In this document: positions 8,763 through 17,857 of the stretch, piece after piece
How positions within the stretch are numbered: the first letter of the stretch is position 1
How the letters are laid out: each line of letters starts with the position of its first letter
Source: Rhodococcus pyridinivorans
GTDB taxonomy: Bacteria; Actinomycetota; Actinomycetes; Mycobacteriales; Mycobacteriaceae
Direction: 5' to 3'
DNA length: 64,000 nt
NCBI RefSeq assembly: GCF_900105195.1
Contig: NZ_FNRX01000002.1
Coordinates: 806,001-870,000, forward strand
Translations under genes and position numbers: made by a program
Notes under the pieces: model-generated
The model's input: the letters and a program-made list of their open reading frames with translations, nothing else
Databases searched by the model: none
What the model was told of the DNA's origin: nothing

Positions 8763-9856
8763 TGACCACGACCGCGAGCACAATCGATCTTGCCGTAGAC
8801 GGGGATCTCCAGGACCTCATGGACGATCTTGTCGCTGGGCACTCGGGGCCGGACATCGAGCCGGATCCGGCCGCTGTGTGGGCCACCTTGGGTGCGGTCG
8901 GACTGGCCAGGCTGACCGCACCCGAGGAGACCGGGGGCAGCGGCGCGGGTTGGGTCGAGGCCGCTGCTCTGTTACGCACGACCGCCGCTGGCGGCGTGGC
9001 CGTGCCCTTCGCCGAGACCGATCTGTTGGCAGGTCCCTTGAGGCGCGCGGCCGGCCTCGACGACTCGTCGTCGGACACAGCGACCGTCGCCGTCCTGAGG
9101 GCGGACGGCCTCGCGCAACGTGTGCCGTGGGCTGGCGCCACCGGGTCCGTTGTCTGCGTGCGTCGGGTCGATGCGGGCTACGAGATCGCGGACGTGCCCA
9201 CCGATCGGCTGACCGTCGAGGCGGTCGAGGGGATCTCCGAGGTGCCCCTCGGGTCGGTCCGGGTCGACGGTGACGTCACCTGGACACCGGTGGACACCCG
9301 TGCCGTCGAGGATTACGTCCTGCGCGGCGCTCTCATCCGTGCGATCCAGTGCGTCGGCGCTATGGAGGGCATGCTGGCTTCGGCGGTTGCACACACCACC
9401 GACCGCGCTCAGTTCGGGCGCCCTCTGGCGCGGTTCCAGTCCGTGCAGAATCTCGTGGTCGACACTGCAGCCGAGTCCGTCCTTGCCCGTGCCGCCGTCG
9501 ACACCGCTCTCGCAGACGCTGTTACCGACGACCTTGCCGGCGACTTCTCGGCCTTTCGTGTCGCGGTGGCCCGCAGTGTGGTCTCACCAGCGCTGGCCGT
9601 GGCGGTGCGCAACACTCACCAAGTGCACGGCGCAATCGGCACCACCCATGAGCACACCCTCCACCGGCTCACCCTGCCTGCGTTGCAGTGGCGTTCGGAA
9701 TTCGGGTCCGCTGCGTTCTGGGAGCGTCAGCTCAGCCGTGCCGCCGTCGACGCCGGTATGGACGGGACCTGGCCGATGATCGTCGAGGGTACGCGGATCA
9801 CGGGTACAGCTTCTGCCTATCTCGATGCTGTATCCGGACGTTCACGTCCTGACTGA
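8762..9856 (+). CDS. Acyl-CoA dehydrogenase-like partner subunit
   Basis: A 364-residue acyl-CoA dehydrogenase homologue whose ATG overlaps the stop of the preceding gene. It keeps the C-terminal helical domain (TTDRAQFGRPLARFQSVQNLVVD and VHGAIGTTHEHTLHRLTLPAL). The middle flavin-binding segment is degenerate compared with its partner, and the GGT-N-E-I signature is absent. This matches the second subunit of heterotetrameric actinobacterial acyl-CoA dehydrogenases, in which FAD binds at the interface. The pair would introduce the alpha-beta double bond into an acyl-CoA. Confidence 0.88.
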   Translation: MTTTASTIDLAVDGDLQDLMDDLVAGHSGPDIEPDPAAVWATLGAVGLARLTAPEETGGSGAGWVEAAALLRTTAAGGVAVPFAETDLLAGPLRRAAGLDDSSSDTATVAVLRADGLAQRVPWAGATGSVVCVRRVDAGYEIADVPTDRLTVEAVEGISEVPLGSVRVDGDVTWTPVDTRAVEDYVLRGALIRAIQCVGAMEGMLASAVAHTTDRAQFGRPLARFQSVQNLVVDTAAESVLARAAVDTALADAVTDDLAGDFSAFRVAVARSVVSPALAVAVRNTHQVHGAIGTTHEHTLHRLTLPALQWRSEFGSAAFWERQLSRAAVDAGMDGTWPMIVEGTRITGTASAYLDAVSGRSRPD

Positions 9857-9920
9857 GTGCATGAGTTCATGACGACGGTGACATCGTTGCGGAGCGAGCT
9901 CCCCGGCGATGGGGGCGGCT

Positions 9921-9951
9921 GAGCGGCAGGACCGAAAGGGTCCTGCCGCTC
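9921..9951. terminator. Bidirectional hairpin terminator
   Basis: A perfect 13-bp stem (GAGCGGCAGGACC and its complement) with a GAAAG loop. It sits in the 146-bp gap between the convergent acyl-CoA dehydrogenase and alcohol dehydrogenase genes, where a shared terminator is expected. Confidence 0.8.
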
Positions 9952-10002
9952 GAGCTCTCACCCTGACTCGTCGGACAGCGCGGGGCGCGGATCGCATCCA
10001 CG

Positions 10003-11163
10003 CTAGTCGTAGACCTCGACGTACAGTTCGGCGATTTCGTCGACAGTGGGCACAACCGGGTTGTTGCCCGGCGAACCCGAATCGAGCGCCTGTTGCGCCA
10101 TCAGTGGGATCAGATCGTTCCAGCGAGCTCGGTCGATACCGTGGTCGCGGGGAGTGGGAACAGCCAGGTCATGACATAGTTCGGCCAGGGAGTCGACGAG
10201 GGACTGCGCGGCGATACCGTCACCGGTGGCTTCGGTGGCCACACCGATGGCCCTGGCACAGTCCGCGTACCGTGACTCGGCGCCCTTGACGGAGAATGCG
10301 GTGATCGCCGGGAGCAGCATGGCGTTGGACAGCCCGTGCGCGACATGGAAGTGCGCGCCGATGGGTCGGCTCATTCCGTGAACGAGGGCCACGCTTGCGT
10401 TCGAGAACGCCATGCCGGCCTGGGTAGCGGCGAGCATCATGGCTTCTCGCGCTTGCTTGTTCTCACCGTCTTCATACGCGGTGCGCAGATTCTGGCCGAT
10501 GGTGCGCATGGCTGCGAGCGCGAGGCCGTCGGAGACAGGGTTGGCTTTTCGGCTCACATACGCCTCGATCGCATGGGTAAGTGCATCGACTCCGGTATCG
10601 GCAGTCAGGCGAGGGGGCATGGACATTGTCAGTTCGAAGTCCACGATTGCTGCGATGGGCAGGAAGGACAGGCCTGGACAGAGCATCTTCTCGTCCGTGA
10701 CGCTGTCACTGATGATGGTGAACTGCGTAGCCTCCGAGCCGCTGCCGGCGGTGGTCGGGATCGCGACGACGGGAAGCGCTGGTCCGGTGTAGACGTGCGG
10801 GACCTTGTAGTCCCGCATCCGGCCCCCGCGGACCCCGAGGACGGCCAGCGCCTTCGCAGTATCCATCGGGCTGCCGCCACCGAAGCCGATCACCGAGTCG
10901 GCGTTGTGATCGGCGAGCAGGGCGAGCCCTGTTTCGAGGGAGTCGGTGGTGGGGTCGGGAACGGTGTCGTCGAACAGGGCTGGTGTGATGCGTGCTTCGC
11001 GCAGGAGAGTCAAGATCCGTTCGGACGCGCCAGTCGAGGTGAGGAACTTGTCGGTCACCACTACCGGGCGCTGCAATCCGAGTTGACGGATCACGTCCCC
11101 GATGTCGTCGACGGTGCCCCCGCCGATTCGCAGGAACCGTGGGAAGGCGATCTGGATACTCAT
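10003..11163 (-). CDS. Iron-containing alcohol dehydrogenase
   Basis: A 386-residue group III alcohol dehydrogenase. It has the NAD-binding GFGGGSPMDTAKALAVLG segment, the PTTAGSGSEAT motif and the metal-site histidines in LVHGMSRPIGAHFHVAHGLSN. The ATG at 11163 follows an AAGGACGG ribosome site and gives the normal N-terminus (MSIQIAFPRFLRIGGGT); the longer upstream frame is rejected. It begins 10 bp after the MmsA-type dehydrogenase gene, so the two form an operon that would oxidise an alcohol or hydroxyacid and then the resulting semialdehyde. Confidence 0.93.
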   Translation of the reverse strand: MSIQIAFPRFLRIGGGTVDDIGDVIRQLGLQRPVVVTDKFLTSTGASERILTLLREARITPALFDDTVPDPTTDSLETGLALLADHNADSVIGFGGGSPMDTAKALAVLGVRGGRMRDYKVPHVYTGPALPVVAIPTTAGSGSEATQFTIISDSVTDEKMLCPGLSFLPIAAIVDFELTMSMPPRLTADTGVDALTHAIEAYVSRKANPVSDGLALAAMRTIGQNLRTAYEDGENKQAREAMMLAATQAGMAFSNASVALVHGMSRPIGAHFHVAHGLSNAMLLPAITAFSVKGAESRYADCARAIGVATEATGDGIAAQSLVDSLAELCHDLAVPTPRDHGIDRARWNDLIPLMAQQALDSGSPGNNPVVPTVDEIAELYVEVYD

Positions 11164-11173
11164 GGTGCCGTCC

Positions 11174-12664
11174 TTAGTCGTTCTGAGGGAAGCCGAGGTT
11201 GATGCCGCCGTGGTTGGGGTCGAGCCAGCGGGTGGTGACGACCTTGCCGCGGGTGAAGAAGTGCACACCTTCGGTGCCGTGGGCGTGTGTGTCACCGAAG
11301 AGGGAGTTCTTCCAGCCGCCGAAGCTGTAGTACGCGGTGGGGACGGGGATGGGGACGTTGACGCCGACCATACCGACCTCGACTTCGTTCTGGAAGCGGC
11401 GGGCTGCGCCGCCGTCGTTGGTGAAGATGGCGGTGCCGTTGCCGTAGGGGTTCGAGTTGATCAATTCGAGGGCTTCGTCATAGGTCTCGACCCGTACGAC
11501 GGACAGGACGGGGCCGAAGATCTCGTCGGTGTAGACGCTCATATCGGTGGTGACGTGATCCAGAAGGGTCGGTCCGAGCCAGAATCCGTCGCTTCCGCCA
11601 TCGGCCTGCACGGACCGGCCGTCGACTACGACGGTGGCGCCGGCAGCTTCGCCGGCGTCGATATAGGAAGACACTTTGTCACGATGTGCTTTGCTCACCA
11701 ATGGACCCATATCCGAGTCCTTTGTGCCGTCGCCGGTTTTCAGGCTCAGGGTGCGATCCTTGATCTTTGCAACCAGCTCATCGGCGATGTCCCCGACCGC
11801 GACCAGTGCGGAGATCGCCATGCAGCGCTCACCGGCGGAGCCGAAGCCCGCGTTCACCATCGCGTCGGCGGCCAGATCGAGGTCGGCGTCCGGCAGAACA
11901 ACGGCGTGGTTCTTCGCGCCGCCGAGTGCCTGGACGCGCTTGCTGTGGGCGGTTGCGGTTTCGTAGACGTACTTCGCGATGGGGGTCGACCCGACGAAGG
12001 AGATGGCCTTGATCGCCGGATTGGTGAGTAGTTCGTCGACGGCTGTCTTGTCACCCTGCAGGACGTTGAACACGCCGGCAGGCAGGCCCGCCTCGGACCA
12101 CAGTTCGGCGATCCACAGCGCTGCCGTGGGAACCTTTTCCGACGGCTTGAGGACCACGGTGTTCCCGGCGGCAATCGCGATGGGGAAGAACCACATCGGA
12201 ACCATGGCGGGAAAGTTGAACGGGGAGATGATGCCGACCGGCCCGATGGGCTGGCGGATCGACGCCATGTCGACCTTGGTCGACGCGTTCTCGGTCATCC
12301 CACCCTTGAGAAGGTGGGCGATGCCGCAGGCAAATTCGACGACCTCCTGGCCGCGGGAGACCTCACCGAGCGCGTCGGAGAGCACCTTGCCGTGCTCGGA
12401 GGTGATGATCGCAGCCAATTCCTGCTTGCGGGCGTTGAGCAGTTCACGGAATGCGAACAGAATCTGTGTGCGCTTGGCGATCGAGGTATCTCGCCATGCG
12501 GGGAACGCCGCCGCGGCTGCCTCGATCACCGTGCGGGCGTCGTCTGTGCTCGCAAGTGCAACTTCTGCAGTCACTGCGCCGGTGGCGGGGTTGGTGACCG
12601 GGGCCGATGTGCCGTTGGTGCCGGTGAAGGGCTTGTTGTCCAACCAGTGTGGGATGACGGTCAT
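11174..12664 (-). CDS. mmsA: Methylmalonate-semialdehyde dehydrogenase (CoA-acylating)
   Basis: A 496-residue ALDH-superfamily member of the MMSDH branch. The usual general-base glutamate segment is replaced by LGGAKNHAVVLPDAD and the catalytic cysteine lies in GSAGERCMAIS; both are marks of CoA-acylating methylmalonate-semialdehyde dehydrogenases. These convert methylmalonate or malonate semialdehyde plus CoA and NAD to propionyl- or acetyl-CoA and CO2. It is followed by an iron alcohol dehydrogenase and is divergent from a LysR gene that probably controls it. A related semialdehyde substrate other than methylmalonate semialdehyde is possible. Confidence 0.88.
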   Translation of the reverse strand: MTVIPHWLDNKPFTGTNGTSAPVTNPATGAVTAEVALASTDDARTVIEAAAAAFPAWRDTSIAKRTQILFAFRELLNARKQELAAIITSEHGKVLSDALGEVSRGQEVVEFACGIAHLLKGGMTENASTKVDMASIRQPIGPVGIISPFNFPAMVPMWFFPIAIAAGNTVVLKPSEKVPTAALWIAELWSEAGLPAGVFNVLQGDKTAVDELLTNPAIKAISFVGSTPIAKYVYETATAHSKRVQALGGAKNHAVVLPDADLDLAADAMVNAGFGSAGERCMAISALVAVGDIADELVAKIKDRTLSLKTGDGTKDSDMGPLVSKAHRDKVSSYIDAGEAAGATVVVDGRSVQADGGSDGFWLGPTLLDHVTTDMSVYTDEIFGPVLSVVRVETYDEALELINSNPYGNGTAIFTNDGGAARRFQNEVEVGMVGVNVPIPVPTAYYSFGGWKNSLFGDTHAHGTEGVHFFTRGKVVTTRWLDPNHGGINLGFPQND

Positions 12665-12749
12665 GGTTATGTGCTCCTGTGACTCTGTGGTTTTCTCGAG
12701 TCTGTCGGTGCATATGTGCCGCGGTCAACGAGTATCTTCGCAGTGAGAA

Positions 12750-12763
12750 CTGCAATTTTGCAG
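12750..12763. promoter_or_regulatory. Inverted repeat in the mmsA/lysR divergent promoter
   Basis: CTGCAA-TT-TTGCAG, a perfect 6-bp dyad with a 2-bp spacer, lies 16 bp before the lysR start and 86 bp before the mmsA start. Its position suits autoregulation and divergent control by the LysR protein. The site is an inference. Confidence 0.45.
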
Positions 12764-12778
12764 CAGCGAGGGAGTGGG

Positions 12779-13693
12779 ATGTTCACCGCCGATAACATGC
12801 GTTTTCTGCTGGAGTTGTCACGGACCGGGCGGATCGCGGACGCGGCCAAACGTCTGGACGTCGATCAGACCACGGTGTCGCGCAGGATCACCCGACTCGA
12901 AAAAGACATGGGAGCGCGACTGTTCGACCGGGGATCGTCGGGATGGCAACTGACCGAGGCCGGCCGGCGTCTGGTGCCGTACGCAGAAGCGGTCGAATCG
13001 ACTCTGTTGGCTGCACTCGACGCGACATCGTCCGCTGGATCCGGCAGTCTTCACGGCACTGTCCGGATTCTCACCCCGGACGGCTTCGGCGCCTATGTGT
13101 TGGTTCCGGGACTGGGCATGGTGCGCGACAGACACCCTGACCTGTTCACCGAGCTGCGTACGTCGACCACACACGATCTGGTGACCGGTCGCGACTTCGA
13201 CCTCGCAGTCACTCTCGAACGGCCGTCACCACGATCGGTGTCCGTCAGCAAGCTGGCCAACTACGACCTGCGTCTTTATGCATCACGTCGCTACCTCGAC
13301 ACGCACAGTGCCATCGAGGCCCTCGACGACCTCGAGTACCACACGTTGGTGTGGTACGTGAACGCCATCTTGGACGTCGAGCCGCTACGTCGACTCGAGC
13401 GTCTCCTGCCCAAAGATCGCGCGCATGTCCAGACGAACAACATCACCGGCCACTATCAGGCTGTCAGGTACGGGGTGGGTATCGCGCCGCTCCCGACCTA
13501 CATCGGTAATGCCGATCCCGATCTCGTGCCCGTACTCCCGGACAAGTTCGTGGCCGAGAGAACCTATTGGTTGGTTGTTCCGCGAGAACTGGCTCGCCTG
13601 GCACGGGTGCAGGCCGTCATCGAGGTTCTTCTCGACATCGTCAGCGAGAATCCGGATCTGAGGGCGCCGGGTCAGGGCGGTGATTCACGCTGA
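12779..13693 (+). CDS. LysR-family transcriptional regulator
   Basis: A 304-residue LysR-type regulator. The winged helix-turn-helix is at the N-terminus (FLLELSRTGRIADAAKRL, then DQTTVSRRITRLEKDMGARL), followed by a substrate-binding domain ending near residue 290. The ATG at 12779 is preceded by GAGGGAGTGGG and begins the normal family N-terminus. It is divergent from the mmsA-alcohol dehydrogenase operon and presumably responds to one of its metabolites. The binding domain is of the short type that lacks extra C-terminal extensions. Confidence 0.92.
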   Translation: MFTADNMRFLLELSRTGRIADAAKRLDVDQTTVSRRITRLEKDMGARLFDRGSSGWQLTEAGRRLVPYAEAVESTLLAALDATSSAGSGSLHGTVRILTPDGFGAYVLVPGLGMVRDRHPDLFTELRTSTTHDLVTGRDFDLAVTLERPSPRSVSVSKLANYDLRLYASRRYLDTHSAIEALDDLEYHTLVWYVNAILDVEPLRRLERLLPKDRAHVQTNNITGHYQAVRYGVGIAPLPTYIGNADPDLVPVLPDKFVAERTYWLVVPRELARLARVQAVIEVLLDIVSENPDLRAPGQGGDSR

Positions 13694-14211
13694 TTCGCGT
13701 GCCGCTCGGATGGCTGTGGCGGTGGAAGGACGCCTCCGGCATCTTGTCTGTCTCGGGAACGGACAGACCATGACGGTGTGGGAATGCCGAGCAGCTCTTC
13801 ACTTTTCAGCCTTCGGTCTTCGGACGTCCATTCGGACGATCCTATCGACCGATAGGATAGTAAGTCAATGGTCCATAACTGTCAGTGGTCGTCACCAGAT
13901 GGTGGTTTGACCTCTCATCTGAGATAAACAACCTGCATGATATGTGCTTGCGGGTGGTTCATGTCGGGTCGCAGGCGCAAATTAGGTAACCTGAGGTAAC
14001 AACTTGTCGTGGTCGGTGTGTGGCTGCGAAGTGTCTCCGGAAGATTGGAGGAGGTCTGTGCTCGTTCAACCGGAGCGACGTAGCAGTCTCGCACGACCCG
14101 ACGGGGGAGCGCCCTGGCTGGGGCGTAGTTGGACCGACATGCTCAACAGCGACGCGACGTGTCTACCGGAGGCGAGGTCCGGAGCTGAGCCCGTCATGAA
14201 CGGAGAGACCC
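13694..14211. other. Non-coding region with three spaced dyads
   Basis: About 520 bp between lysR and the tandem tetR gene. It contains three inverted repeats, each with a 2-bp spacer: at 13839-13858 (9-bp arms), 13893-13904 (CACCA-GA-TGGTG) and 13913-13924 (TCTCA-TC-TGAGA). A directly repeated GGTAAC at 13985 and 13995 follows. The density of dyads suggests a regulatory region. No coding frame is convincing. Confidence 0.55.
13839..13858. promoter_or_regulatory. TetR-type palindromic operator
   Basis: ATCCTATCGACCGATAGGAT has perfect 9-bp arms around an AC spacer. Its size and symmetry are typical for TetR-family operators. It lies 354 bp before the tandem-TetR gene, with two further dyads between them. 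Confidence 0.55.
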
Positions 14212-15399
14212 ATGGGGGCTGAAGCCCGAGTTGCACCGACGTCACGTCGGCCGAAGGACCGCAATGTGCAGATTGCGAACAATGCACGTGAGCTGTTCGC
14301 ACTCAGGGGCTTTCACGCCGTTCGCGTAGACCATATCGCCGAGGCGAGTGGAGTCACCGCGCGTGCGGTGTATCGGCACTACAAGAACAAGCAGGAACTC
14401 CTCGCCCGCATCATCGATGAGGATCAACAGCGTTGGATCGACGCTCTGGATTCGATCTCAGAGGTCGAGTCGGATGAGGAGCTGGCCCGGCATCTCGACT
14501 ACCTGGCGCGTGTCGGTATCGAAAGTCGCCGGCTGTCGGTGCTGTGGCAGCGTGAAGCACGCCATCTCGACGAGGATGATTTCCGAACCGTACGAAGCAG
14601 GGCAGTGTGGATCTCGGACAACGTTGCCGGTCGACTGATCCGTCCGTGCCACCCCGGCCTCGGCGCGTTCGCAACCGATGTTCGCAGTTGGGCGGTTGTC
14701 AGCGTCTTGACCAGCCCGGCGTTCTACGACAGCGCGCTTTCGCGGTCTCGTCTCGCTACCGTGATGGCAACGGCATGCGAACGGATCATCGCTGCGCCGA
14801 CAGTCGAGCCTGTGCGTCGCCGGCAGACGCCGACTGTCGAGAACGTGCCGATGGCGCGGCGCGAGCAGTTGCTTGCGGCCGCGGCGGCAGCCTTTCGTCG
14901 CAGTGGATATGCCGGCGTCAGCATCGACGATATCGGAGCGGATGTCGGGTTCGCCGGTCCGGCGATCTACCGGTATTTCAAGACCAAGTCGAGCATCCTC
15001 GTCGCATTGATGGAGCGATTCGCCGAGTGGCGAGCATTGGAGGTCGTTCGAGCGCTGCGCACCTCCATTGATCCGGCCGAAGTGTTGTCCGCGTTGATTT
15101 CCGGGTACGTGCGTCTCGGAATCGAGGCCGTGGATCTCCTCGCCGTGGCACTGACCGAAGGGCATTACCTTCCAGACGAGGATCGTGAGCGCTTCGAGCG
15201 GATCAATGACGATTTTGTCTCCGAGCTGCGCCGGTGGTACTCCTCGGTCCGGCCGGATGTCGACCCGGCGGCCGCGCAGTCGCTCGTGAGCATCGCGGTC
15301 ACCGTGGTGCACGACTTGGTTCGGATTCCCCATTTCCTCCGCTCCCCGGACTTCGAATCCGAGCTCGATCGGGTAGTGCATGCCCTGTTTGCAGACTGA
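14212..15399 (+). CDS. Tandem TetR regulator (two DNA-binding domains in one chain)
   Basis: A 395-residue protein containing two complete TetR N-terminal domains. The first is near residues 18-65 (ARELFALRGFHAVRVDHIAEA, GVTARAVYRHYKNKQELLARI) and the second near residues 220-265 (AAAAFRRSGYAGVSIDDIGADV, FAGPAIYRYFKTKSSILVAL). Each is followed by a helical ligand-binding-like segment. Ordinary TetR proteins are about 200 residues and dimerise, so this chain resembles a covalent head-to-tail dimer. The ATG has a GGAGAG ribosome site. Its upstream region is rich in dyads. It may control the BVMO 2 gene or the crotonase operon nearby, by inference. Confidence 0.9.
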   Translation: MGAEARVAPTSRRPKDRNVQIANNARELFALRGFHAVRVDHIAEASGVTARAVYRHYKNKQELLARIIDEDQQRWIDALDSISEVESDEELARHLDYLARVGIESRRLSVLWQREARHLDEDDFRTVRSRAVWISDNVAGRLIRPCHPGLGAFATDVRSWAVVSVLTSPAFYDSALSRSRLATVMATACERIIAAPTVEPVRRRQTPTVENVPMARREQLLAAAAAAFRRSGYAGVSIDDIGADVGFAGPAIYRYFKTKSSILVALMERFAEWRALEVVRALRTSIDPAEVLSALISGYVRLGIEAVDLLAVALTEGHYLPDEDRERFERINDDFVSELRRWYSSVRPDVDPAAAQSLVSIAVTVVHDLVRIPHFLRSPDFESELDRVVHALFAD

Positions 15400-15770
15400 T
15401 GTCGACCGGCGTGCTGGGACGCGTGGGTCAGGCACGCCTCTGCCTTCCGATCTGTAGGTCGGTTTTCGAACCGGACCCTTCTCCCGCTCTCGACCGGTCG
15501 GAGCACCGGAGTTGGAGACGACCGCCTGGTGGACCGTACGTGACAGATCGGCGTCGACGTCGTCCATATTGGTGCGTTCGGACCTGAGGGCGTAGTCGAC
15601 GTCGGGCGGATGCCGGCCAGGTCCCGACCGTGTCGTTCGGATCGAAGGACCTGCCGAGGTTCCGAAAACTGCTCGAGCGCAGTGTTCATCGCCGTGAGCG
15701 AGTATTCGGTGACCTCGGGCTCGAACGTCGAGCTCACACAGTGGAGCGGCGCATCCATCTACTTCAACAG
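15400..15770. other. Non-coding region downstream of tandem tetR
   Basis: About 370 bp between the tetR stop and the terminator hairpin. I see no convincing gene; the frames open here are shadows with atypical composition. Confidence 0.5.
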
Positions 15771-15818
15771 TGACGGCACGGGTGCTGGGGTTGTCCGACC
15801 CCAGCACCCGTGCCGTCA
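15771..15818. terminator. Strong bidirectional terminator
   Basis: A perfect 20-bp stem (15771-15790 with 15799-15818) and an 8-nt loop. It lies 11 bp beyond the BVMO 2 stop, at the convergence point with the tandem tetR gene. Confidence 0.85.
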
Positions 15819-15829
15819 CATCACTGTGT

Positions 15830-17473
15830 TCAGGTGCGGACGAAGCCGGCGTAATCGTTTTCTGCCGACTCCTGGTTCTTCTTCAGGTACTGGGCCAGAC
15901 CACCGGGGTAGGCCAGCAGTTCACGCTTCTTCCCGGGCACATTGGCATTCATGTACCAGGAGTCCGCGAGCGGGAAGATCGTGGCGGCGGTGACTTCCTC
16001 GAAGTGCTGCTGCCACTCCTTCTCGCCCTCCGGCGTCGCTTCGATCCGGGTCAGGCCCCGCTCACGCATACTGACCAGGCAGTCGATCACCCAGTCTCCT
16101 TCGAGCTCTGCACAGGTCGGTCCGTTGCAGAAGGCCGACGGGCTCTGCGGTCCGTAGACGAAGAGGATGTTCGGAAAACCCGAGGTGGCACGACCGAGGA
16201 GGGTGTGAACACCGTTCGCGTAGGTCTCGCCGAAGGTCTCACCGTTCGTGCCTACGATGTCGATGTCGCAGAGGCCACCGGTGAACGAGTCGAATCCGGT
16301 CGCCAGGACGATGACGTCGAATTCGCGCTCGACACCATCAGCGGTGACGATGCCGTTCTCGTAGATGTGATCGATGCGGTTGTCGTTGACGTCCACGAGT
16401 TCGACGTTGTCTTGGTTGAAGGCTTCGTAGTAGGTGTATTCCAGCGGGCATCGCTTGGAGCCGAAGGGATACGGAGGCTCGGTCGGAACCAACTTCTCGG
16501 CGAGGACGGGATCCTTGATCCGGCCGCGGGTCTTGTCGCGCCAGAAACGGTAGATTCGGTTACTGACCTCGACGTCGAAGAACAGATCGGCGTAACCGCC
16601 CAGCCAGATCTGTAGGCCTCCTTCGGCGTACAGCTTCTCGAGTCCTTCGGTGAACTCCTCGTCGGTCATCTCGGCTGTCGGTTTGTAGACCAGGTCGTAG
16701 GCGAGACCACCGAACGTCTGGTTGCGGAACTCGAAGAACTTCGGGTAGCTCTTGCGTAGCTCCTCGTTCGCGGCATGATCGAGCTTGGCCGAATACATCG
16801 GTAGCGTCATCGACGGCGTGCGTTGGAAGACCGTCATCGACTCCACCTGAGGGGCGATCGATTGGATGACCTGTACACCGCTGGCGCCGGTGCCGATCAC
16901 CGCGACGCGCTTGCCGCGCATATCGTAGCCCGTGGGCCACTCGGCGGTGTGGAAGATGTCGCCCTCGAAGGTGTCGCGCCCCGCGATGTTCGGGATGAGC
17001 TTCTTGGAACCCGTACCGAGCATCGGAAGGAAGAACCGTGCCCGGGTCAGAAAGGTCTCACCGCTATTCTCGTTGCGGGACTCGACAACCCACTGATCGC
17101 GACTGGTGTCGAATCGGGCTGCGAGCACGCGAGTGCTGTAGTGGATCTCCGGACCGAGTTCGAGCTTGTCGACCACGAAGCGGAAGTACTCCTGCAGTTC
17201 CTCCTGACCGGGGAACATCTCCGACCAGTCCCACTCCTTCCAGATGCGCTCGTCGGAAAACTGGTACGCCGTGGCCTCGGTATCGACCCGGGCGCCGGGG
17301 TACTGATTCCAGTGCCAGACACCGCCGGCCTCGGAGCCTGCTTCGTACAGCTTCACCGTGAACCCCAACGCGCGCAGGCGTTCGAGCGCGTAGACGCCGG
17401 CGAACCCGCCGCCGACTACCAGCACGTCGAGCTCCTCGGTTACGGGACGAGTGTCCTCGAGTAGGGAGACCAT
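15830..17473 (-). CDS. Flavin-binding Baeyer-Villiger monooxygenase 2
   Basis: A 547-residue BVMO. It has the FAD Rossmann motif (LDVLVVGGGFAGVYALERL), the canonical fingerprint FEGDIFHTAEWP, and the NADPH Rossmann motif (GKRVAVIGTGASGVQVIQ). The ATG at 17473 follows GAAAGGA and starts shortly before the first Rossmann strand; a 25-codon upstream extension is rejected. It resembles BVMO 1 along the whole chain but is clearly divergent, so the two probably differ in ketone preference. It stands alone between two non-coding regions and ends at a strong terminator. It would convert a ketone to an ester or lactone. Confidence 0.94.
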   Translation of the reverse strand: MVSLLEDTRPVTEELDVLVVGGGFAGVYALERLRALGFTVKLYEAGSEAGGVWHWNQYPGARVDTEATAYQFSDERIWKEWDWSEMFPGQEELQEYFRFVVDKLELGPEIHYSTRVLAARFDTSRDQWVVESRNENSGETFLTRARFFLPMLGTGSKKLIPNIAGRDTFEGDIFHTAEWPTGYDMRGKRVAVIGTGASGVQVIQSIAPQVESMTVFQRTPSMTLPMYSAKLDHAANEELRKSYPKFFEFRNQTFGGLAYDLVYKPTAEMTDEEFTEGLEKLYAEGGLQIWLGGYADLFFDVEVSNRIYRFWRDKTRGRIKDPVLAEKLVPTEPPYPFGSKRCPLEYTYYEAFNQDNVELVDVNDNRIDHIYENGIVTADGVEREFDVIVLATGFDSFTGGLCDIDIVGTNGETFGETYANGVHTLLGRATSGFPNILFVYGPQSPSAFCNGPTCAELEGDWVIDCLVSMRERGLTRIEATPEGEKEWQQHFEEVTAATIFPLADSWYMNANVPGKKRELLAYPGGLAQYLKKNQESAENDYAGFVRT

Positions 17474-17673
17474 TGTGTATTCCTTTCGCACCTTGGATCT
17501 GAAGCCTCGGGCTGTTCGATTCATCTGATCGATCGCAGCTCTGGACAAAGTCGATGTCGGACGCCGCAGCGGGCACCCTTCGATGTCCCGAGTTCACGAA
17601 TGTCATCGAGCGCTAACGCGCACTCTCCGAATGGGACGATGGTGCCCCCGTCGTCAAAATATGTCAAGAATCA

Positions 17674-17857
17674 CTAATTCGTGTTCGCGATGATCTGGTA
17701 CCCGCGCCTTCCCGACGCGTCCATGCGACTGTAGTGAATGTAGGTGTTCTGCACGGTCGTTGGTCACGGTGGTCGGGGAGCCGCCGGCCTCGGGCTCGAA
17801 GTATGGACGGTGCAGCGTTTCGCTAATGGTAACCATCGCTAACTTAATTGAGCTCAT
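17674..17857 (-). pseudogene. Possible frameshifted small gene
   Basis: Two frames join into one plausible 60-residue product. The first starts MSSIKLAMVTISETLHRPYF and runs through GGSPTTVTND; removing one base there continues into VQNTYIHYSRMDASGRRGYQ and ends IIANTN. Both halves have ordinary protein composition, whereas the unshifted continuation is histidine- and arginine-rich. I do not recognise the family. It may be a gene remnant. Confidence 0.3.

Noticed and set aside
14458..15819. A 453-codon frame antisense to the tandem tetR gene
   Set aside because: It runs through the terminator hairpin region and lacks recognisable domains, while the sense strand has two TetR domains.
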